Below, in pieces: positions 24,997-33,881 of a stretch of 43,410 bases of DNA. The notes beneath the pieces are model-generated. The model worked only from the letters and a program-made list of their open reading frames with translations, made no database searches and was not told the origin of the DNA. The position numbers were made by a program, and so were the translations under genes. Source of the stretch: a bacterium (GTDB taxonomy: Bacteria > Bacteroidota > Rhodothermia > Rhodothermales > UBA10348); assembly GCA_013204185.1 (NCBI GenBank), contig JABMOI010000252.1:1-43410 (forward strand), read 5' to 3'. The stretch's first letter is position 1. The number at the start of each line of letters is the position of its first letter.

Positions 24997-26267
24997 ATCC
25001 GGCGCTCCCCGCTATCGGATATGTAGAACTGATTCGCGAGAATTCAGCATTCCGGAAATTGTGGCTGGGAAACGTTGTTTCGCTATTTGGGGATTGGTTT
25101 AACACCATTGCCCTGTACGCGCTCATTCTGAACCTAACCGGCTCAGAATTCGCGCTGGGTGCGGTTTTTATTACCAAGATGTTGCCTGCAGCTCTGGCAT
25201 CGCCGTTAGCTGGCGTCTTAGTAGATCGATTCGATCGGCGCAAGACCATGATTGTGTCGGACGTGTTGCGGGCGGTTATCGTTCTGGGGTTTTTGGTTGT
25301 AGATGAGCCGAATGAGGTCTTTTTAATCTATGTCCTAACTGCCGCTCAGGTGGTCATAGGATCTGTTTTTCGCCCCGCTCAAAACGCCTCGATCCCCAAT
25401 GTCACGAGGAAGATCGACCTTGTGACGGCCAACACAATTATGGCAGCGACATGGTCTGTCATGCTGGCTATGGGGGCCGCTCTAGGTGGGTTTGCAGCAG
25501 AAGTTTTCGGTTTGAAAGCTGTGTTTGTGCTGGATAGCCTGAGCTATTTGCTTTCGGCGTGGTTCATTTATCGGACGGCAATCCCTTCACCCATTGATCA
25601 CGCCCCAAAGCCTCCTTTATTCAGATCAGCTCATCGGGAAATAAAGGAAGGATGGAACTACATCCAAGCACATCCAGCCATTCGGCGGATGGCTACGGTC
25701 AAGGCGTTTTGGGCTGTTGCAGGCGGGGGATTGGTTTACATGTTGGCACTCGTTGGGGGCCAAGTGAATCCCCTGCACCAGGCCGCTTCCATCGGGGTTC
25801 TCTTTGCCGCGCGCGGCATTGGGACCGCAATCGGTCCCATCGCCGCGCGCCACTTTTTCACTGACGAACGCTCTTGGGTCATGGTGCTGGGCAGCAGTAT
25901 CGTGCTAACGGGAGTGGGCTACATAGCCGTTGGCCTAGCCCCCTTTACGCTCATTGTGGCCATCCCTGTTCTGCTCGCTCATGCTGCGGGTGGCTCGAGC
26001 TGGGTGCTGTCGACCGTGCTCCTGCAGAAGCGGTCACACGATCGATTCCGGGGACGCGTGTTTGCAAACGAATGGCTTTTTGTGATGGGAACTGAGACGG
26101 CTTCTATTCTCGTTGCGAGTCTCGTTCTTGAAATGGGACTCCTTTCGCTCAGAAATACCGTTTTGGGATTTGGAATGACCTCGGTCGTAATCGGTCTTTT
26201 TTGGCTAATGAGAGCCGTTCCGTCAGAAAAAAACGATTATCTGACAGGAAATGTGCCAGAATCGTAA
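24993..26267 (+). CDS. Major facilitator superfamily transporter
   Basis: 424 aa with about 12 hydrophobic segments. The loop 2-3 signature is VLVDRFDRRKTMIVSD, and the N-terminal half (FRKLWLGNVVSLFGDWFNTIALYALI) matches the MFS_3/EntS-like exporters, a group that includes macrolide and siderophore exporters. Substrate cannot be read from sequence. It overlaps lysS by four bases, a common arrangement in Bacteroidota-type operons but without a known functional link. It ends 5 bp before a sigma-54-like promoter for the kinase. Confidence 0.92.
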   Translation: MNPALPAIGYVELIRENSAFRKLWLGNVVSLFGDWFNTIALYALILNLTGSEFALGAVFITKMLPAALASPLAGVLVDRFDRRKTMIVSDVLRAVIVLGFLVVDEPNEVFLIYVLTAAQVVIGSVFRPAQNASIPNVTRKIDLVTANTIMAATWSVMLAMGAALGGFAAEVFGLKAVFVLDSLSYLLSAWFIYRTAIPSPIDHAPKPPLFRSAHREIKEGWNYIQAHPAIRRMATVKAFWAVAGGGLVYMLALVGGQVNPLHQAASIGVLFAARGIGTAIGPIAARHFFTDERSWVMVLGSSIVLTGVGYIAVGLAPFTLIVAIPVLLAHAAGGSSWVLSTVLLQKRSHDRFRGRVFANEWLFVMGTETASILVASLVLEMGLLSLRNTVLGFGMTSVVIGLFWLMRAVPSEKNDYLTGNVPES

Positions 26268-26271
26268 AAAG

Positions 26272-26287
26272 TGGCACTGATTTAGCA
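26272..26287 (+). promoter_or_regulatory. Sigma-54-like (-24/-12) promoter upstream of PAS kinase
   Basis: TGGCACTGATTTAGCA has the invariant GG at 26273-26274 and GC at 26285-26286, separated by exactly 10 nt, and a full TGGCAC -24 element; the -12 element is TAGC instead of TTGC. It lies in the 57-bp gap between the MFS stop and the kinase start, so transcription would begin near 26298, about 27 nt before the ATG. The match is by consensus only. Confidence 0.5.
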
Positions 26288-26324
26288 GTTCAGGATGTAT
26301 TACTAAACGTTGCATTCTCGCTGC

Positions 26325-29033
26325 ATGTCACTCGACGCCTTACTCCACTTCATTTCATCCAGCCCAGCTCCAGATCAACACGATCCAGAATTGGCATTTG
26401 CTGAAGTGGCGCCCAACGGTTCTGTTATAAGTATCAACCCTTTCGGACGGCTGTCTTGGGGGTGGCGTGTAGGATCTGTTCTGCCTCACGATTTGATTAT
26501 TGCGCTGGATAGCGTGAACCAAGACGACCCCGTCGAACTACCTCTCACCTTGGGCGGACTGTATCTGAAGGGATTGGCAAAGAGAGAAGGGGAAGGATGG
26601 TTTGTTATTGGATACGAACCTGAGGACACAGGTGGAAAGAGGGATCAGTTTTCTTTCCGTGGTTTGATGGATAGGCTACCTCAACCCGCCGTGAGCTTGA
26701 ATGTGGCCGGGCTCTCACGCTACGTGAACGAAGCCACGGCGAAGGAATTTGGCTCGACACCAGGTCAGCTACTTGGAAGGCCCATTTTATCTGAGATCAT
26801 TCACCCGGAAGATCGCTGGAAAATTGCGGAGCTAATGGAATTGGCAGCCAAAGACGGTTCTTCCCACGCATCTGTGCGATTTGGAAGACGGTCCAAAATC
26901 GGTGTTTTACATCTAGTCCAATCGTTTGGAGAGGAATTTCAAGCTGTCATCCTCCCCATGGAAGACGAAGAAGACCTCATCAATGGCTCCTACGTTCAGG
27001 AATCCATTTATCAATCCTTCCTTGAACAAGGCCCAATTGGCGTTTTGTACTTGGATACGGATGGTCGCGTCACGTTTGAAAATCACTATTTCAGAGCACT
27101 AGTCGGCGAAGAACCAGAGTCGTCTTGGCTAGGCCTGACCCTGCACGAAGTAGGTCACTTGACCCCAGAGTCTGCTTCGAAAATTTTGGCCGCCACTCGG
27201 CATACGTCGGCTCAGAAGCTGCAGCTTGACCTCATTGATCCTGCAACGCGGAAAGCACACAAACACATTCAAATCCACGCGGCTGGGATTCTTCATCCCG
27301 ATGGAACCTTGATCGGTTCTACGCTCCTTGTGGAAGACCGAACGGAATGGGTCCGACAGGAAAAAGAATTGGACCGGCTTGAGCGCAGTGAAAAAATTAG
27401 GAGCGGCCTCAGAGAGTTGGCCACGACATCACCCCATCCAGGTACCTTCCGAGACGCTGCAATCCAACTTATGGGTGATGCAGTTAGTGCTCAGAGGTCA
27501 AGTTTACTGGGCTTATCGGTTGGTAAAGACCGTATGGTGGAAGTCGCTGGATGGTCTGCGTGCGAGACTTTTCAAGCCCCAGAGTCTATCGATAGAGCTG
27601 AGCTTACCTATTTCGAAAACATGTCTTCCGGGCAGTTTTTGCACCAATCCGATATCGAAGGGTTTGGTATCTGCGACCGCTTTGAATCCAAAACGTGTTG
27701 GCTTTCCCCTGTTCACGACAACGGGCAGTTTGCAGGATTTCTCTTTTTTGGCTGGCGAAACGAAGCACAAATTCCGGACCATTGCGATGTATCGTTCATC
27801 CACGACATGGTGACCTTATTTGAGTCGCTCTATTCCTGGATTCAGCTTGGGGCACGGTATAGAACAACTGTGGCTTCCATTGACGATGCACTCTTTGGAT
27901 TTAGTTTCTTTAAAGACGGGTCGCGAAAGTATCACTTCGCAACCAATCAGTTCGAAACGCTGACGGGTTACTTACCCTCTCGGATTATGGACGATGGCGA
28001 CGATTCCCTCGATTGGGCGTTGCACATTGTTCACGAAGATGACCTCTCTATTCTTCGTACCCACAACTTGACACTGCTTGAAGGACATGAAAGCCGCGTA
28101 ACCTATCGGATTCATCACCATGATGGTTCTATTCGGTGGTTGCGTGAACACGCCACACCCAGACGAGATTCAACCGGTATGACCGCCGTAAACGGGATTA
28201 TTTCTGATGTGTCTGAACAGAAGGCCGCCGAACTTGTTTTGCTTCAAGCAAAACGAGAAGCCGAAGCCTCTGATCGCTCAAAAACAGCGTTTATTGCGAC
28301 TCTGAGCCATGAAATTCGCACACCTTTAGGGGCTGTGCATGGTTTTACTCAACTCTTGGAAAAGGAAATGGAGGAGTTTGAAGAAGAACTTTCGTCCGAC
28401 CTTCCCGATCAAATCCGAGAGTTTATGACAGCCATCTCGGAGCGATCACAGCAATTGTTGGCCTTAGTAGACGACCTCTTCGAGCTGTCCAATATTGAAA
28501 TGGGAAAAGTTGCCATTCAAGAAACAGCCGTTGCGCTGCCTGCTGTGGTTCGAGCAGCGGCCGAGAAAGCACGAAGTGGAGCAGAACGCAAAGGCCTCGA
28601 ACTTCACGTATCGATTCACGAGAATGACATACGCATTTTTGGAGAAAGCCGTCGTCTAACTCAAGTGGTCGACAATCTGTTGTCAAACGCTGTGAAGTTC
28701 ACCGAAGAAGGTAGCATTCACGTAGGGGTATCCACTCGAGGCGATCGAGCCGTTATTGAGGTAGAGGACACGGGAGTCGGTATTTCTCCCGACTACGTAG
28801 ATCGACTGTTTGAAGCGTTTTCACAGGAAGAAGACTGGAGAAATCGTAAATATCAGGGTACCGGCCTAGGACTGGCCCTCGCGAATCGGTTGGTTGATAT
28901 GATGCATGGCAACATTGAAGTCGAAAGCGAAAAAGGAAAGGGCTCCACATTCCGGGTTAGTTTCCCGATGGTTACTCCTCGGCTTGATGCCGTTTCTGCT
29001 CGTTCTTTTGAGCGTATTGCACGTTTCGAATAA
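26325..29033 (+). CDS. Multi-PAS sensor histidine kinase (cytoplasmic)
   Basis: 902 aa from the ATG at 26325; the track's TTG start adds five residues. There is no obvious transmembrane segment. Order: an N-terminal domain without clear family (1-100), PAS (about 108-225), PAS (about 228-340), a GAF-like region (about 355-505), PAS with PAC (about 515-635; HHDGSIRWLREHATPRRDSTG), HisKA (TLSHEIRTPLGAVHGF, phospho-acceptor His662) and HATPase_c (NLLSNAVKFTEEG N-box, DTGVGI, GTGLGLALANRLV). No receiver domain and no adjacent response regulator are present, so it is an orphan kinase of soluble signals. Its 3' end overlaps QueG on the other strand by 62 bp. Confidence 0.95.
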   Translation: MSLDALLHFISSSPAPDQHDPELAFAEVAPNGSVISINPFGRLSWGWRVGSVLPHDLIIALDSVNQDDPVELPLTLGGLYLKGLAKREGEGWFVIGYEPEDTGGKRDQFSFRGLMDRLPQPAVSLNVAGLSRYVNEATAKEFGSTPGQLLGRPILSEIIHPEDRWKIAELMELAAKDGSSHASVRFGRRSKIGVLHLVQSFGEEFQAVILPMEDEEDLINGSYVQESIYQSFLEQGPIGVLYLDTDGRVTFENHYFRALVGEEPESSWLGLTLHEVGHLTPESASKILAATRHTSAQKLQLDLIDPATRKAHKHIQIHAAGILHPDGTLIGSTLLVEDRTEWVRQEKELDRLERSEKIRSGLRELATTSPHPGTFRDAAIQLMGDAVSAQRSSLLGLSVGKDRMVEVAGWSACETFQAPESIDRAELTYFENMSSGQFLHQSDIEGFGICDRFESKTCWLSPVHDNGQFAGFLFFGWRNEAQIPDHCDVSFIHDMVTLFESLYSWIQLGARYRTTVASIDDALFGFSFFKDGSRKYHFATNQFETLTGYLPSRIMDDGDDSLDWALHIVHEDDLSILRTHNLTLLEGHESRVTYRIHHHDGSIRWLREHATPRRDSTGMTAVNGIISDVSEQKAAELVLLQAKREAEASDRSKTAFIATLSHEIRTPLGAVHGFTQLLEKEMEEFEEELSSDLPDQIREFMTAISERSQQLLALVDDLFELSNIEMGKVAIQETAVALPAVVRAAAEKARSGAERKGLELHVSIHENDIRIFGESRRLTQVVDNLLSNAVKFTEEGSIHVGVSTRGDRAVIEVEDTGVGISPDYVDRLFEAFSQEEDWRNRKYQGTGLGLALANRLVDMMHGNIEVESEKGKGSTFRVSFPMVTPRLDAVSARSFERIARFE

Positions 29034-29943
29034 ACCCATCCCATTTGGTTCGTTTTACGGCGCTCTTGCGGAAAGTGGCGCTGAATTCTTCTTGGGTCAG
29101 TTCGGCCCATTCTTCCAGCGGAACGTTTATTCTAGCGGCTTGAGGAGCGTATCGGGGCTCAGAAGATTCCGTCCTGAACTTATTCCAAGGACACACCTCC
29201 TGGCATACATCGCACCCGAAGATCCAATTGCCGTGGCCTTCGTGAACCTCTGTGGGCACGTCGTTTCCACGGTGCTCGATCGTGTTATACGATATGCACA
29301 AATTGGCATCCACCACGTAGGGCTGCACAATGGCGTCCGTTGGGCAGGCATCAATACAGCGAGTACACGTCCCGCAGTGATCCAATATGGGCCCATCGGC
29401 TGCTAGGTCTAGGTCTACAATGAGCTCGCCAATAAAAAACCAGCTACCGTGCTCGGGCGAAATGAGGTTTGAATGTTTACCAATCCAGCCTAAGCCCGCT
29501 TTCGCTGCCCACGCTTTGTCCATCACCGGTGCCGAGTCTACAAAAGCGCGACCCGTACATCCTGGGACTTCGGCCATCATCCAATTTAGAAGCTCGAAAA
29601 GCTTCTCTTTCATAACCAAATGATAGTCTTCGCCTAGTGCATACCGGCTGATTTTGCCAATGGAAGGGTCTTCTTGTTGGTCAAGCGGGTGGTAGTAGGA
29701 CTGAATCACGGATACCACGCTCTTGGCGCCTTCTACCAATTCCCTAGGGTCAACTCTCTTTTCCCTATGGTTATTCATCCAGCTCATGGAAGCCTGATAC
29801 CCCCTGGCTAGCCATTCTTCCAATCTAGATTGCTCCTGGGCGAGGCTATCTGCCGTGGAGATACCGCATGCCTCAAAGCCAAGGCTCAAGGCTTTGGCCT
29901 TGACCAAATCGCTAAGTTCTTTGGGAGGTCGGGAGCGGTGCAT
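28972..29943 (-). CDS. queG: Epoxyqueuosine reductase
   Basis: 323 aa, usual length. The N-terminal cobalamin-binding domain contains VDSAPVMDKAWAAKAGLGWIGKHSNLI with the catalytic Asp136. The ferredoxin-like part has cluster ligands in CGTCTRCIDACPTDAI (Cys190, 193, 196, 200), Cys216 and GCDVCQEVCPWN (Cys244, 247, 250). It reduces epoxyqueuosine to queuosine in tRNA, the last step of Q34 formation. A short C-terminal tail overlaps the convergent kinase gene. Other queuosine genes are not present here. Confidence 0.97.
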   Translation of the reverse strand: MHRSRPPKELSDLVKAKALSLGFEACGISTADSLAQEQSRLEEWLARGYQASMSWMNNHREKRVDPRELVEGAKSVVSVIQSYYHPLDQQEDPSIGKISRYALGEDYHLVMKEKLFELLNWMMAEVPGCTGRAFVDSAPVMDKAWAAKAGLGWIGKHSNLISPEHGSWFFIGELIVDLDLAADGPILDHCGTCTRCIDACPTDAIVQPYVVDANLCISYNTIEHRGNDVPTEVHEGHGNWIFGCDVCQEVCPWNKFRTESSEPRYAPQAARINVPLEEWAELTQEEFSATFRKSAVKRTKWDGFIRNVQYAQKNEQKRHQAEE

Positions 29944-30046
29944 TTCGGACAGACGATGTTTAAACCGTTCCTACCGAGCTTAGCACGTGTAGTTCTCCCC
30001 TTCAGGGTACTCCTTTACGAGTTCTGTCTTGCGAGCTTGATTCCCG

Positions 30047-31183
30047 TTAGGGCAAGCGATAGAGCAGTGAGCAGTCGAACGGAACGGTTTCGACTTTGTG
30101 GTTCTCCACGCAGCCTTTGCCGTCTTTTCCTTTCGGGCATACTTCGGGTCCTATGTCAGATTCCACCGTGAAGCGTTCCGCACTTAGGCCGGCCCCAACA
30201 TAATAGTTGAAGATGGTTTCGGCGCGCTGACGAGCTATGCGCAGGGCATAGATGTCTGCATCGGTTCCGCTTGCATAGCCAATAATGGATACGCAACAGG
30301 TTGGATTGAGACGCAGTGCTTCAATGTTTTCGTCAAGCGATTCACGCGACGCTTTGGAAAGGTCGATGGTGTTCGAGGCGAAATAGACGCTATTTAGCTC
30401 AATGAGTGTACACACACGCGGTGTGCGTGGCAGTGGTGGATCGTAGCCAGGAACGGCAAGTGGTGGGGGAATCGGAGCTGGTGGTGGAGCAGCGGTTGGT
30501 TTGTTTCGAATACATCCTCGCAAACCTGCCATAATGAGGGAGGTATTGTGGGGTTCGTAATTCGTCTCATTGCGCCAAACATAGTTCAGATCCCAGCGAT
30601 AGCTGGCTTCGGCGAAAGCCGACCAGCACCCGTTAAACGCAACATCTACACCAATCCCAACGGGAAGGTGATAAACGGATCGCTCTGGTCCGGGAACGCC
30701 TCTACCCGGTAGGTCAACATTGTTTTTACTATCTGCGTTGAAAAAGTCGGCAGTGGTCGCGCCAAATCCAGTGAAAACGTAAGGCAGCACACGGCTTTTA
30801 GAGCCGGGACGCAATGTCAGGACGACCTCTGTTTCAAACATGAAAATGTGGCTGGTCAGGAAATTGTTTTCGCCTGTACCCACAAGTTTACGTCCATCTT
30901 TGGTGCTTAAATTCGTAACCAAGGCCATGCCTCGGAAGAAGAACACGTCTTTCTTAAGCGGAAACGAGCCTAGGAAAACGATCGCGGGGTCGTGTTCACG
31001 GACAAAGTTATTGGGTGCTCGTTGCTGCAATAAATCAATGGGGCCGTGATACGTAAAAAAGCCCAACCCCACTCCAATGTGAGCCTGTGAGTCACGAAAC
31101 TGATTGCTTTGCGCATGTGCCGTTGATGCGGATAGTCCGATCAATAGCAGCCAAAACAGTATGTGTCGAAGTGAAGTTCGCAT
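30047..31183 (-). CDS. OmpA-family outer membrane protein
   Basis: 378 aa from the ATG at 31183; the track start at 31240 is in front of the signal peptide (ILFWLLLIGLSASTAHAQ). The N-terminal half has alternating amphipathic strands typical of an outer membrane beta-barrel (AHIGVGLGFFTYHGPIDLLQ, GCWSAFAEASYRWDLNYVW). A Pro-rich linker (PTAAPPPAPIPPPLAVPG) leads to a C-terminal OmpA peptidoglycan-binding domain (ELNSVYFASNTIDLS, VSIIGYASGTDADIYALRIARQRAETI). A CC pair (NPTCCVSIIG) and a Cys-rich tail suggest disulphides. It likely links the outer membrane to the wall. Confidence 0.88.
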   Translation of the reverse strand: MRTSLRHILFWLLLIGLSASTAHAQSNQFRDSQAHIGVGLGFFTYHGPIDLLQQRAPNNFVREHDPAIVFLGSFPLKKDVFFFRGMALVTNLSTKDGRKLVGTGENNFLTSHIFMFETEVVLTLRPGSKSRVLPYVFTGFGATTADFFNADSKNNVDLPGRGVPGPERSVYHLPVGIGVDVAFNGCWSAFAEASYRWDLNYVWRNETNYEPHNTSLIMAGLRGCIRNKPTAAPPPAPIPPPLAVPGYDPPLPRTPRVCTLIELNSVYFASNTIDLSKASRESLDENIEALRLNPTCCVSIIGYASGTDADIYALRIARQRAETIFNYYVGAGLSAERFTVESDIGPEVCPKGKDGKGCVENHKVETVPFDCSLLYRLP

Positions 31184-31310
31184 TCCTGATAGAGGGATAA
31201 ATGTGATTGCGCCAGCCAAATGCACAGTAGCGCTAACCAACAGGCAAGCGAATGGTACACGGAGACACTTAATTGAGGTATCGTCCGCTCTCTAGTTTTC
31301 TGAAACAAAA

Positions 31311-31340
31311 AAAGGGGAGTGCCATGCGGCACTCCCCTTT
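31311..31340 (-). terminator. Rho-independent terminator after PKD-OmpA lipoprotein gene
   Basis: A perfect 13-bp stem, AAAGGGGAGTGCC with its complement, surrounds a 4-nt loop (ATGC). On the minus strand the 3' arm ends in CCCCTTTTTTTG, a good U-tract. It lies 50 bp beyond the stop of the lipoprotein gene at 31390. On the plus strand there is only a short TTTT, so it serves mainly the minus strand. Confidence 0.9.
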
Positions 31341-31348
31341 TACTAGAA

Positions 31349-31371
31349 GGAAGGATCAGATAAATCCTTCC
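31349..31371 (-). repeat. Small hairpin upstream of the terminator
   Basis: GGAAGGAT and ATCCTTCC flank a 7-nt loop, between the lipoprotein stop and the main terminator. Two stacked hairpins may protect the mRNA 3' end; function inferred. Confidence 0.5.
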
Positions 31372-31389
31372 AAGTCTGAACGAATTCGC

Positions 31390-32328
31390 TTAGCGAACTA
31401 CCATCGTGTCTACGCGGCGGTATTGAGCCAAGCCTTCTTTCTTGCTGGTCAATCCTTCTGCGCGACCTTTACCAACGGTCACGATACGTGCAGCTGCAAC
31501 ACCGTTGTTGGTGTAGTACTGCTCGACGGCGCGGGCGCGGTCTTCGCTGAGTTCTTGAGCGCGGCGTTCGCCAGGAGCTGAAAGTCCTTCAACGCGAACG
31601 TTCATGTTCGGGCACTCATTCAAGATTTCTAGGTTTTCGCTCAATGAGCCACGAGCGTTGTCAGATATAACTGAAGAGTTACGATCGAAAAGCGCTGCAC
31701 TCAACTCAGTAACTTCTTTACAAATCTGAGCTTCGTACATGGCGACTTTCAGCGTCATGGTACGGGAATCAGAACCTGCTTTGTTAGAAACGTTAAGCTG
31801 TACGGTGTATGATCCTGCTTTGTCAAACGTGTGGGTCGGGGAAGCATTGCTGCTTGTGCCGCCGTCTCCGAATGTCCAAGCGTAAGACATCGGCGTGTCG
31901 CCGTTAACTGATGCAGAGAAGGTAACAGCCGTTTCCGTATCAGGAGAGTTGTTGCTCGCGCGAAGGCTCACAATCGAAGCAGCAACTGCTGGATTTACAA
32001 CTACAACCGAAGCCGTGGTAACGTCTTTCGATTTTCCTTTGCGATTTGAAGCGGTAGCCGTTACAGTGTACGTCCCAGCTTCAGGAAAGGAGTGGGTTGT
32101 TGAAGCGCCTTTAGACGTTTTGCTGTCGCCAAAATTCCAGGAGATATCTACTGGTAATTTTGCTTTCTCGTTGGTTGCAACAGCGAAGTTGCCGTTCTGA
32201 TTTGTCTGGAGACTATCAGGTGCGGTCATGGACAGAATGTCTACTGGAACGCTTTTGCAACCTGTCACCATCATGGCAGCGGCAAATAACGTTAAGACGA
32301 CAAAGTTGGAGAAATTCTTTCTAGACAT
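31390..32328 (-). CDS. Lipoprotein with two PKD domains and OmpA-like C-terminus
   Basis: 312 aa. Lipobox MMVTGC (Cys24). PKD domain 1 (about 30-110: DISWNFGDSKTSKGASTTHSF) and PKD domain 2 (about 113-195: SYAWTFGDGGTSSNASPTHTF) are followed by an OmpA-type peptidoglycan-binding domain (about 205-312: NARGSLSENLEILNECPNMNVRVEGLSAPGERRAQELSEDRARAVEQYY). It would sit in the outer membrane by lipid and hold the wall through the OmpA domain, with PKD modules as spacers or binding units. The strong codon regularity and the terminator suggest a well expressed gene. Its own promoter should be in 32329-32430. Confidence 0.93.
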   Translation of the reverse strand: MSRKNFSNFVVLTLFAAAMMVTGCKSVPVDILSMTAPDSLQTNQNGNFAVATNEKAKLPVDISWNFGDSKTSKGASTTHSFPEAGTYTVTATASNRKGKSKDVTTASVVVVNPAVAASIVSLRASNNSPDTETAVTFSASVNGDTPMSYAWTFGDGGTSSNASPTHTFDKAGSYTVQLNVSNKAGSDSRTMTLKVAMYEAQICKEVTELSAALFDRNSSVISDNARGSLSENLEILNECPNMNVRVEGLSAPGERRAQELSEDRARAVEQYYTNNGVAAARIVTVGKGRAEGLTSKKEGLAQYRRVDTMVVR

Positions 32329-32435
32329 GTCGGGAATGGAATGGAGTTGTAGTGTCCTGGAGGATACCAGATATCACTAAATTTTGTGGGTATATTTCGG
32401 AATCTACAAAAAGCTCCCCACCTTTAGAACCTATT

Positions 32436-32466
32436 AGAGGCCGCCTTCGCCTGGAAGACAGCCTCT
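32436..32466 (-). terminator. Strong hairpin downstream of rpsT
   Basis: On the minus strand AGAGGCTGTCTTC pairs with GAAGGCGGCCTCT (13 bp, including two G-U-type pairs) around the loop CAGGC. It starts about 37 bp after the rpsT stop. There is no following U-run (AATAGG), so it is either a weak terminator or a 3'-end stabilising hairpin. Confidence 0.6.
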
Positions 32467-32502
32467 TAGGACGTTTTGTACGCGATCGCACAAAAATTCA
32501 CA

Positions 32503-32754
32503 TTAAAGCGAGTTGACGTGCTTGTCTAGCTGGCTTTTATAGTTGGCTGCTTTATTCTGATGAATAATATTTTTTGCAGACAAGCGATCCAACATGGCTT
32601 TCAATTCGTTAAGCATTGTACGTGCTTCGGTTGAATCTTCGGTAGAGCGAAGTCTTTTCATCATGGTGCGCATTTTGCTGCGATGTACACGATTTCTTGC
32701 GCGACGAGATTCGGTTTGACGGGCGCGTTTAGCTGCTGATTTATGCTGAGGCAT
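32503..32754 (-). CDS. rpsT: 30S ribosomal protein S20
   Basis: 83 aa, basic, usual length. The N-terminus (MPQHKSAAKRARQTESRRARNR) and the IIHQNKAANYKSQL C-terminal helix are diagnostic of S20, which binds 16S rRNA in the body of the small subunit. It is monocistronic, with a good sigma-70-type promoter upstream and a hairpin downstream. Confidence 0.97.
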   Translation of the reverse strand: MPQHKSAAKRARQTESRRARNRVHRSKMRTMMKRLRSTEDSTEARTMLNELKAMLDRLSAKNIIHQNKAANYKSQLDKHVNSL

Positions 32755-32807
32755 TCTATTCGGTCCGTGATAAAACGGAGTTCTACGGGATAATTACAGA
32801 GCCTACG

Positions 32808-32837
32808 AATATACGGTACCCAACACGTATCTGTCAA
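32808..32837 (-). promoter_or_regulatory. Sigma-70-type promoter of rpsT
   Basis: On the minus strand TTGACA (32837-32832) and TATATT (32813-32808) are separated by 18 nt. Transcription would start near 32801, giving a leader of about 47 nt before the rpsT ATG. This is the best housekeeping-type promoter I see in the window. Confidence 0.7.
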
Positions 32838-32916
32838 TTCCCAGCAGAGTTTAGGAACTAGGTGAATAGGGGTGGGTTTGCCTCTCTAAGCCCCGAAATG
32901 CCCTATTTATCAAAGA

Positions 32917-33819
32917 ATGAAACGCCTTCTTTCTGAATTCATACGCAAAATCAGTCAATCCTTCACGTTTGTGGTGATGGATTCAGCGCGTTTGAAGCAA
33001 TACGGAGTGGTTACGCTTAAGCCGCTTACCATTCTATTGGCCACAGGTGGAGCCCTGTTCGTATTGTTTTTGGCATTTCAGGCCTTGTTATTGTTTACGC
33101 CGCTTCGAAACAGTCTTCCTGGGGTTGGAACGGAGGATATGAAAAGCGAAGCCCGCCAGAATGAATTACGATTGCAAAGTATGGCAGACTCCTTGGCTCT
33201 GCAGGAAGCCTATTTGAAAAGGCTTCGCGACATGATTCTGGGGAACGTCGAAGTGTCTACTCTTTCGGAAGAACCGGAAAATCAGGTGTTTGAGGATGGC
33301 ACGACGCTGGCGGATCTGCCGGTCCCCGAGCCATCGGATAACTGGCAAGATCATGTTCAACCGGCAGTGCCCATTGCAAGCCTGAGCGATGTGTCCTCTT
33401 CTTCCCGTGCCTCGTTTACTACAGGCGCCAGTTATTTATCTGCTATATCATTTCCCGTATTGCCACCCGTTTCGGGATTGCTAACCCGAGGTTTCGACGC
33501 GCGTACTGGTCACTATGCCATTGATGTTGCGGTGGAAATGGGCAGCGCTGTCCGAAGTATTGGAGATGGGTACGTGATTATGGCAGACTATTTAAATGAT
33601 GGAGGTCAGGTAATTGCCGTGGCACATGCAGGCGGCTTCCTTTCTGTTTTCAAGCACAACTCACGATTGCTAAAACAAGTTGGCGATCGAGTTAGGGACC
33701 GAGAGGCCATTGCCCTTACCGGTAATTCAGGTGAAATTACCTCCGGGCCACATGCTCATTTTGAGTTGTGGCACAACGGCTTAGCTCAAAATCCAAGGAC
33801 TTATGTATTGGGTTGGTAA
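32917..33819 (+). CDS. M23 family (LytM-type) metallopeptidase, membrane anchored
   Basis: 300 aa. A basic N-terminus and one transmembrane helix (about 37-60) are followed by a short coiled-coil-prone region (about 73-107) and the C-terminal LytM domain (about 180-300). All zinc ligands are present: His199 and Asp203 (GHYAIDV) and His281 with the partner His279 (GPHAHFELW). It probably cuts or regulates cutting of peptidoglycan cross-links in the periplasm. It is followed after 62 bp by a bactofilin gene; bactofilin and M23 peptidase pairs are known to shape cells in other bacteria. Confidence 0.93.
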   Translation: MKRLLSEFIRKISQSFTFVVMDSARLKQYGVVTLKPLTILLATGGALFVLFLAFQALLLFTPLRNSLPGVGTEDMKSEARQNELRLQSMADSLALQEAYLKRLRDMILGNVEVSTLSEEPENQVFEDGTTLADLPVPEPSDNWQDHVQPAVPIASLSDVSSSSRASFTTGASYLSAISFPVLPPVSGLLTRGFDARTGHYAIDVAVEMGSAVRSIGDGYVIMADYLNDGGQVIAVAHAGGFLSVFKHNSRLLKQVGDRVRDREAIALTGNSGEITSGPHAHFELWHNGLAQNPRTYVLGW

Positions 33820-33881
33820 TTCAGCCCTGTTTTTGACTCTGCTTCGCTCTATATTTGCACAAAATCAGCCCCCCGATTGTT

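Noticed and set aside
27328-27813. 161-aa plus-strand ORF
   Set aside because: Lies inside the PAS kinase in another frame; no family features.
28906-29406. 166-aa plus-strand ORF across the kinase end and queG
   Set aside because: Shadow of queG; the queG ligands and Asp136 fix the real frame.
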